Origin: Thalassotalea euphylliae
GTDB lineage: Bacteria > Pseudomonadota > Gammaproteobacteria > Enterobacterales > Alteromonadaceae
DNA length: 64,000 nucleotides
Direction of reading: 5' to 3'
Assembly (NCBI RefSeq): GCF_003390335.1
Contig: NZ_QUOU01000001.1
Location: 1 to 64,000, forward strand
The translations under genes and the position numbers were made by a program. The notes beneath the pieces were generated by a model, which searched no databases, was not told the DNA's origin, and saw only the letters and a list, made by a program, of their open reading frames with translations. Of the stretch, positions 59,066 through 64,000 are shown in pieces (position 1 is the first letter of the stretch; every line of letters begins with the position of its first letter).

Positions 59066-59770
59066 ATGAGTTTAGGTGAACAGTTAAAATCGCTTCGTCA
59101 CGCGAAACAAATGAGCCAGCCGGAGTTGGCCGAGTTAGCCGGAATCGAGCAGTCGTATTTATCGAAGTTAGAAAATGATAAAGCACAGCCTTCCAATGAG
59201 ATGTTGCGCAAATTGCTGACGGCGCTGGATATCAAGCTTGAAGCTTTGTTGCAAAAACTTCCTGCGATGAGCGTGCAAAAATTAGCGGCGTTACCCGATG
59301 TGGAGCACTGGTTAACTCAACAAAACCAGCAACAGTTTAGCCAGCGAAGAAATTATTTATTAGCGTCGAGCGCGTTAATTGTCTTTGCTATCACCTTGTT
59401 TTTTGCCGGTTATAGCAAACTGATTTTTTCAGAGCAGCAATATGAATATGTTTCAGACGGTGTGGTGCGCGAAGGCGAGATCAAAACCATTTTTAATGAT
59501 TGGCCGCGTTTATTGCCGCGGGGTGAAAAGAAAATACGTGATCAAAAAGCTATTGAAATGACCGGCCGTCGCGATGTTGAACATATTCGCATTGCGACTT
59601 GGCTCGGCAATCCCATTGAAAAATCAGTCGATGGTGGTACGCGCTATTATTGGCATTCCCAAATGGTTGATCAGGCACAACCGATTAATGCTTGGTTGCA
59701 GGTGATTGGCATATTTTTATTTGCTGCCGGGATGATGGGCTTTGTGATTGAACGCAAGCTCTTTAACTAG
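59066..59770 (+). CDS. Membrane-anchored XRE-type HTH protein
   Basis: The function is unknown. The 234-residue protein has an N-terminal XRE/Cro HTH (GEQLKSLRHAKQMSQPELAE and GIEQSYLSKLENDKAQPS, residues 3-58). A linker and a transmembrane segment follow near residues 96-116 (YLLASSALIVFAITLFFAGY), then an approximately 90-residue probably periplasmic domain (VSDGVVREGEIKTIFNDWPR) and a second transmembrane segment near 212-230. This is a DNA-binding domain tethered to the membrane, as in ToxR-like one-component sensors but with an XRE head. The ATG follows GGGAG. No target operator is evident. Confidence 0.82.
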   Translation: MSLGEQLKSLRHAKQMSQPELAELAGIEQSYLSKLENDKAQPSNEMLRKLLTALDIKLEALLQKLPAMSVQKLAALPDVEHWLTQQNQQQFSQRRNYLLASSALIVFAITLFFAGYSKLIFSEQQYEYVSDGVVREGEIKTIFNDWPRLLPRGEKKIRDQKAIEMTGRRDVEHIRIATWLGNPIEKSVDGGTRYYWHSQMVDQAQPINAWLQVIGIFLFAAGMMGFVIERKLFN

Positions 59771-59811
59771 CTGCTTAATGGGGGGGTCAGCGCTGAAATT
59801 TGTCAGTAAGT

Positions 59812-59851
59812 GAAGTCTGCAAACGATCACATCCTTGGGTTGGCAGACTTC
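59812..59851. other. 9-bp inverted repeat after the XRE gene
   Basis: GAAGTCTGC (59812-59820) and GCAGACTTC (59843-59851) form a perfect dyad around 22 bases. It may end transcripts from either side, but it lacks a T-run. Confidence 0.4.
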
Positions 59852-59881
59852 TAAAGCCTTGTTGCGGCCATGTCGTTCAAG

Positions 59882-60133
59882 GCGGCTTTACCGATCAAGG
59901 CGATAGGATCTAATCCAGCTGCTACGCTTTACTCGGCCGCTGGCTTTTCAGAACCTTGTTCAAGCTCAGCTAATTTTTGCTCTAAAGAGGCAACACTCGC
60001 TTCCAATGCGGCTTTACCGATCAAGGCGATAGGATCTAATCCAGCTGCTACGCTTTACTCGGCCGCTGGCTTTTCAGAACCTTGCTCAAGCTCAGCTAAT
60101 TTTTGCTCTAAAGAGGCAACACTCGCTTCCAAT
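59882..60133. repeat. 126-bp tandem duplication covering the 3' end of ubiK
   Basis: Two adjacent copies (59882-60007 and 60008-60133) begin GCGGCTTTACCGATCAAGGC and differ at one position that I found (CCTTGTTCAAG versus CCTTGCTCAAG). On the minus strand each copy holds the last ~25 codons of ubiK, its stop codon and about 50 bases of downstream sequence. The copy at 60008-60133 belongs to the intact gene; the other is a non-functional tail. Confidence 0.95.
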
Positions 60134-60336
60134 GCTGAAAGTTTTTCACGGGTTTTGATCAGCACTTGTGTCTGTACATCAAATTCTTCACGTGTCACCA
60201 CATCTAGTTCAGACAGCTTACGCTGAATCACGGTTTTTGTACGTTCTTCAATTTCATTGGCAACGGATTTCACGCCCGGTGGAATTGCATCACTCACTTG
60301 TTTGGCGATTTCTTCAATTTTCTTTGCGTTGATCAT
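60055..60336 (-). CDS. ubiK: Ubiquinone biosynthesis accessory factor UbiK
   Basis: UbiK (YqiC/BMFP family, DUF526) assists aerobic ubiquinone synthesis as a membrane-interacting coiled-coil partner of UbiJ. The ATG at 60336 gives 93 residues (MINAKKIEEIAKQVSDAIPP...), matching the family; upstream in-frame codons add 12 unconserved residues. The diagnostic segment is LDVVTREEFDVQTQVLIKTR, followed by the coiled coil LEASVASLEQKLAELEQG. The 3' end lies within a tandem duplication; a second copy of the last ~25 codons lies downstream of the stop. Confidence 0.93.
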   Translation of the reverse strand: MINAKKIEEIAKQVSDAIPPGVKSVANEIEERTKTVIQRKLSELDVVTREEFDVQTQVLIKTREKLSALEASVASLEQKLAELEQGSEKPAAE

Positions 60337-60564
60337 TTGGGTTTGCCCTAATTTGTAAAAGTCCTTGCTCAAAGCGCGCAGACTTTACTTAATGTCTTAA
60401 TTGACAGTCTACCGCAAAAGCGCGATGAGGCGCAGAAAATTTTGTCGTAAGTACTAGCCTAGATCACAAAACAAGGTAAAATTTGCCGCCTTAATTCTGT
60501 ATCAATAAATGATATTCAAATAACGCGCATTAGCGCTCAATTAGCAGCCAAGGTAGACCCAGTC

Positions 60565-62586
60565 ATGCAACTAAACCCTCGCCAAGATGAAGCAAAAAAA
60601 TACGTCAGTGGCCCTTGTTTGGTGCTGGCTGGCGCGGGCAGCGGTAAAACCGGTGTTATTTGTCAGAAAATTGCTTATTTGATCCAAAAATGTGGCTATA
60701 AAGCGCGTAATATTGCTGCCGTAACCTTCACTAACAAAGCCGCACGAGAGATGAAAGAGCGGGTCGCGAAAATGTTAGGGCGCGAGCTAACACGTGGCCT
60801 AATTGTCTCGACCTTCCACTCGCTAGGGTTAGATATTGTTCGCCGTGAAATCAAAACCTTGGGGTATAAACCGGGTTTTACGCTGTTTGATGATCAAGAC
60901 ACCATTGCTTTGCTTAAAGAGCTTACCGAGCAAGAGCTTGAGGGTGATAAAGACTTGCTAAGCAAGTTGCAGATGATGATTTCTAACTGGAAGAATGACC
61001 TGTTGCTACCCGATCAAGTGCTGAAACAAGCAGGCGATGCCGATACAGCCTTGTATGCCGAGTTTTACCAGCGTTATCACAATCATATGAAAGCCTACAA
61101 CGCGCTCGACTTTGATGATCTGATCTTAATTCCCACTTTACTGCTCAAGCACTACCCTGAAGTACGCGCTCGGTGGCAGAAAAAAATTCAATATATGCTG
61201 GTGGATGAATACCAAGATACCAATGCTAGCCAATATGAGCTAGTAAAGCTGATCACTGGTGAACGCGGCCGTTTAACTGTGGTTGGTGACGACGACCAAT
61301 CGATTTATTCGTGGCGTGGTGCTAAGCCGCAAAACCTGGTGCTACTTGGCCAGGATTACCCCAATTTGAAATTGATAAAGCTAGAGCAGAACTATCGCTC
61401 TAGTGGCCGTATTCTGCATTGTGCCAATATTCTGATCGCCAACAACCCACATGTGTATGACAAAGCGTTATTTAGTGAGCACGACTATGGTGTACCGATC
61501 CGTATCGTACAAACGCGCAACGAAGAGCATGAAGTGGAGCGCGTGGTGGGTGAGCTGATTGGTCATCGCTTTATGAACAAAAGCCATTACAAAGATTACG
61601 CCATTTTATATCGCGGTAATCACCAATCACGCTTGCTCGAAAAGGCGCTGATGACTAACCGCATTCCCTACAAAATTAGTGGCGGCACGTCGTTTTTCTC
61701 ACGCGCTGAAATTAAAGACATCATGGCTTACTTGCGCCTGTTGGTGAATCATGACGACGACAATGCCTTTTTACGCATTTGTAATGTGCCTAAGCGTGAA
61801 CTTGGCCCGGCTACCTTGGAAAAATTAGGTAACTACGCCAATAAACGCCAAATTAGTATGTTCGCTGCCAGCTTTGAGTTTGGCTTAGAGCAAACATTAA
61901 CGGGGCGTGCACTGGTTAACTTACAAAAGTTTACCCGTTGGATAGTAGAAACGGCAGATAATGCCGAGCGTGGCGACACACCAGCGGTATTGCGCTCGAT
62001 GATCCGCGAAATGAATTACGAAGATTACCTATACGACAGCTCGCCAAGCGGTAAAGCAGCTGAAATGCGCATGAAGAACGTGACTCAGCTGTTTAGCTGG
62101 GTCACCCAAATGCTTGAAGGCGATGAATTGGACGAGCCGATGACGCTACCGCAAGTGGTTTCTCGCTTGACCTTACGCGATATGATGGAGCGCAACGAGG
62201 AAGAAGAATTTTCCGATCAAGTACAGCTAATGACGCTGCACGCCTCCAAAGGGTTGGAATTTCCTTATGTTTTCCTGATTGGTATGGAAGAGGGCTTACT
62301 GCCGCACCAATCGAGTATTGATGAAGACAATGTCGAAGAAGAGCGCCGCCTTGCCTACGTAGGGGTAACCCGTGCCAAGCGTGAGCTGATCTGTACTTAC
62401 GCTCGTGAACGCCGTCAATTTGGCGAGGTAGCTCGTACTGAGCCAAGCCGCTTTTTGTATGAGATGCCACAAGACGACTTAAACTGGGAAAACGAGCGCG
62501 CGCCGAAAAGCCAAGAGCAAAAACAGGAAACGGCTAAGGCTGGGGTGGCGAACTTACGCGAACTATTAAAGAAAAAGGACAGTTAG
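60565..62586 (+). CDS. rep: ATP-dependent DNA helicase Rep
   Basis: Rep is the 3'-5' SF1A helicase that helps replication forks through protein barriers. The 673-residue protein matches Rep length. It has Walker A LVLAGAGSGKTGVI, motif Ia VTFTNKAAREMKER, motif II LVDEYQDTNASQYEL, motif III VGDDDQSIYSWRGA, motif IV NYRSSGRILHCAN, motif V LMTLHASKGLEFPYVF and motif VI RLAYVGVTRAK. It lacks the extended C-terminal Tudor-type domain of UvrD (ending EQKQETAKAGVANLRELLKK), although a short basic tail resembles it. Confidence 0.95.
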   Translation: MQLNPRQDEAKKYVSGPCLVLAGAGSGKTGVICQKIAYLIQKCGYKARNIAAVTFTNKAAREMKERVAKMLGRELTRGLIVSTFHSLGLDIVRREIKTLGYKPGFTLFDDQDTIALLKELTEQELEGDKDLLSKLQMMISNWKNDLLLPDQVLKQAGDADTALYAEFYQRYHNHMKAYNALDFDDLILIPTLLLKHYPEVRARWQKKIQYMLVDEYQDTNASQYELVKLITGERGRLTVVGDDDQSIYSWRGAKPQNLVLLGQDYPNLKLIKLEQNYRSSGRILHCANILIANNPHVYDKALFSEHDYGVPIRIVQTRNEEHEVERVVGELIGHRFMNKSHYKDYAILYRGNHQSRLLEKALMTNRIPYKISGGTSFFSRAEIKDIMAYLRLLVNHDDDNAFLRICNVPKRELGPATLEKLGNYANKRQISMFAASFEFGLEQTLTGRALVNLQKFTRWIVETADNAERGDTPAVLRSMIREMNYEDYLYDSSPSGKAAEMRMKNVTQLFSWVTQMLEGDELDEPMTLPQVVSRLTLRDMMERNEEEEFSDQVQLMTLHASKGLEFPYVFLIGMEEGLLPHQSSIDEDNVEEERRLAYVGVTRAKRELICTYARERRQFGEVARTEPSRFLYEMPQDDLNWENERAPKSQEQKQETAKAGVANLRELLKKKDS

Positions 62587-62645
62587 CATTGCATAGCTAA
62601 AATATAATCTTAGTAATTTGTTGAATTAATAATTGGAGCTACCGA

Positions 62646-62960
62646 ATGTCATTGCATCGTATTAATGATAATACTTTATTGGATGATGAAGAATATGAAG
62701 ATCATGTAGATGGAAATTGGGCTTTAGGGCTTTTTATCATTGGGGCAATAGCAGCAGGTATATTAACGTTTAACAATTTAGGAATTTTAGGTGCTGATAA
62801 CGCTCCCAAATGGCTCAAATTTACCATAATTGTGATAGCAAGCGCCGTTTCAGGTTACTTGTTATCAAAGCTTAGGAACGTCGTTCGGCTATTATTATTT
62901 CTCTGCGTTAGCGCTAGTATCATAGGATTTATCGCTTATTTTATATGGATGCAATTGTAA
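62646..62960 (+). CDS. Small three-TM membrane protein, unknown
   Basis: The protein is not recognised. The 104-residue product has an acidic N-terminus (LLDDEEYEDHVDGNW) and three predicted membrane segments at about residues 26-46 (LGLFIIGAIAAGILTFNNLG), 57-76 (LKFTIIVIASAVSGYLLSKL) and 82-103. A GGAG ribosome-binding site precedes the ATG. The gene is A/T-richer than its neighbours rep and recG and is convergent with recG, which may point to a separate origin. Confidence 0.65.
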   Translation: MSLHRINDNTLLDDEEYEDHVDGNWALGLFIIGAIAAGILTFNNLGILGADNAPKWLKFTIIVIASAVSGYLLSKLRNVVRLLLFLCVSASIIGFIAYFIWMQL

Positions 62961-62984
62961 TCACTTGGCAGATTCTATGAGGAT

Positions 62985-64000
62985 CTAAGCATTTGAATAC
63001 TGCTCGCGATTACCCAGCCAGCGCTGAATAATCGCTTCCGCTTGCTGCGGGTGCTGTTGCCATAGCAAATAGGCGTGTTGTTGTACTTCGGGGATCAAAT
63101 CTTTATCGCGAATAAGGTCGGCAATTTTAAGATCGGCGAGGCCGGTTTGTTTGGTGCCTAACAGCTCACCGGGGCCGCGAATTTCTAAGTCTTTTTGCGC
63201 AATAACAAAGCCGTCGTTACTTTCGCGTAACACACCTAAGCGTTTAGTGGCGGTTTTTGAGAGCGGCGATTTATACATCAGTACACAGTGTGAGGCAACC
63301 GACCCTCGACCCACGCGGCCACGTAGCTGATGTAATTGCGCCAACCCCAAGCGCTCAGGGTTTTCAATCACCATTAAACTAGAGTTAGGAACATCAACGC
63401 CCACTTCAATCACTGTGGTAGCCACCAATAAATGTAAATCACCTGCTTTAAAGGCTTCCATCACTTGTTGCTTCTCAGCCGGTTTCATCCGGCCATGCAC
63501 TAGCCCGATGTGCAACTCTGGTAGTACTTCTTGTAGGTAATTAGCGGTGTCTTCGGCGGCCTGACATTGCAGCACTTCTGATTCTTCAATCAGGGTACAT
63601 ACCCAGTAAGCTTGGCGATTGTCATTCATACAACCTTGGCGAATACGTTCAATCACATCATCGCGGCGGGTGTCGGGTAGGGCAATAGTGTTAATAGGGG
63701 TTCGACCCGGTGGCAGTTCATCAATAACTGAGGTGTCGAGATCGGCATAGGCGGTCATGGCCAAGGTACGCGGAATAGGCGTGGCGGTCATGATCAGCTG
63801 GTGCGGGTATTTGTTATCAAACGCGCCTTTTTCTCGCAGTGATAAGCGCTGGTGTACGCCGAATCTGTGCTGCTCATCAATAATGATTAAGGTTAGCTTG
63901 TGAAATTCTACTTGCTCTTGGAACAGCGCATGGGTGCCAACCGCCATTTGAATCGTGCCATCCGCAATTTTTGCCAAAGCTTCACGGCGCGCTTTGGCTT
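62985..64000 (-). CDS. recG: ATP-dependent DNA helicase RecG (3' part)
   Basis: RecG is the helicase that remodels stalled forks and branched DNA. The frame is open to the window edge, so the N-terminal wedge domain and Walker A lie outside. Visible are motif II IIDEQHRFGVHQR, motif III MTATPIPRTLAM, motif IV-like HGRMKPAEKQQVM, motif V VATTVIEVGVDVPN, motif VI QLRGRVGRG and the RecG-specific C-terminal segment RGPGELLGTKQTGLADLKIA. The stop is at 62985. About 338 of the usual ~690 residues are present. Confidence 0.97.
   Translation of the reverse strand, partial: AKARREALAKIADGTIQMAVGTHALFQEQVEFHKLTLIIIDEQHRFGVHQRLSLREKGAFDNKYPHQLIMTATPIPRTLAMTAYADLDTSVIDELPPGRTPINTIALPDTRRDDVIERIRQGCMNDNRQAYWVCTLIEESEVLQCQAAEDTANYLQEVLPELHIGLVHGRMKPAEKQQVMEAFKAGDLHLLVATTVIEVGVDVPNSSLMVIENPERLGLAQLHQLRGRVGRGSVASHCVLMYKSPLSKTATKRLGVLRESNDGFVIAQKDLEIRGPGELLGTKQTGLADLKIADLIRDKDLIPEVQQHAYLLWQQHPQQAEAIIQRWLGNREQYSNA

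Noticed and set aside
59870..60226. 118-codon + strand frame with an internally repeated protein sequence
   Set aside because: The repetition is the 126-bp DNA duplication read on the wrong strand; the minus-strand ubiK frame has family motifs and explains the sequence.

Overview
The window is a 64 kb chromosomal segment of a marine-type gammaproteobacterium of the order Alteromonadales. The 16S/23S sequences, the gene order and the AT-leaning base composition suggest the Colwellia/Thalassotalea group; this is inference from the sequence alone. The left edge lies inside dnaA, so the segment starts next to the replication origin and most strongly expressed genes on the + strand are probably co-oriented with the fork. 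Almost everything is core genome. I see no prophage, integron, insertion sequence, CRISPR array or defence island.

Layout. 1-5626: dnaA (3' part)-dnaN-recF-gyrB; recF carries two perfect 16-bp parS sites inside its coding sequence. 5884-9093: two accessory genes, a lipoprotein with a seven-repeat FG-GAP propeller and a secreted SnoaL-like protein. 9474-12826: glyQ-glyS, with tusA convergent. 13092-18842: lytic transglycosylase, pepQ-yigZ, trkH. 18922-23205 (minus): trkA, rsmB, fmt, def. 23321-26938: LysM protein, dprA, smg, yrdD. 26954-28592 (minus): purK-purE. 28819-34826: an AMP-forming acyl-CoA ligase, tsaC-hemF, ompW, aroE-yrdB, and yrdA convergent. 35079-40830: a complete rRNA operon (tandem promoters, boxA, 16S, 23S, 5S) with no spacer tRNA but a distal tRNA-Tyr, followed by a decayed 5S/tRNA-tail fragment. 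The run dprA-smg-yrdD...tsaC...aroE-yrdB-yrdA-rrn is an expanded form of the arrangement next to E. coli rrnD.

41018-47386 is the most accessory-like part: a spinster-type MFS transporter, a pseudo-receiver/TPR protein whose phosphoacceptor Asp is replaced by Gly, a divergent zinc-ribbon/membrane/Sel1-repeat protein of unknown function, and a chemoreceptor. 47701-58795 is the branched-chain amino acid block: ilvC with divergent ilvY, then comM, and the ilvL leader/attenuator in front of ilvG-ilvM-ilvE-ilvD-ilvA. ilvL (26 codons with a run of Val/Ile/Leu codons) is very short and easily missed. 59066-64000 holds a membrane-anchored XRE-type regulator, ubiK with a fresh 126-bp tandem duplication of its 3' end, rep, a small unknown membrane protein, and the 3' part of recG.

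No complete new system is evident. The best leads are the paired parS sites in recF, the ubiK tail duplication, the 5S/tRNA-tail remnant and the degenerate receiver/TPR protein beside the zinc-ribbon/Sel1 protein.
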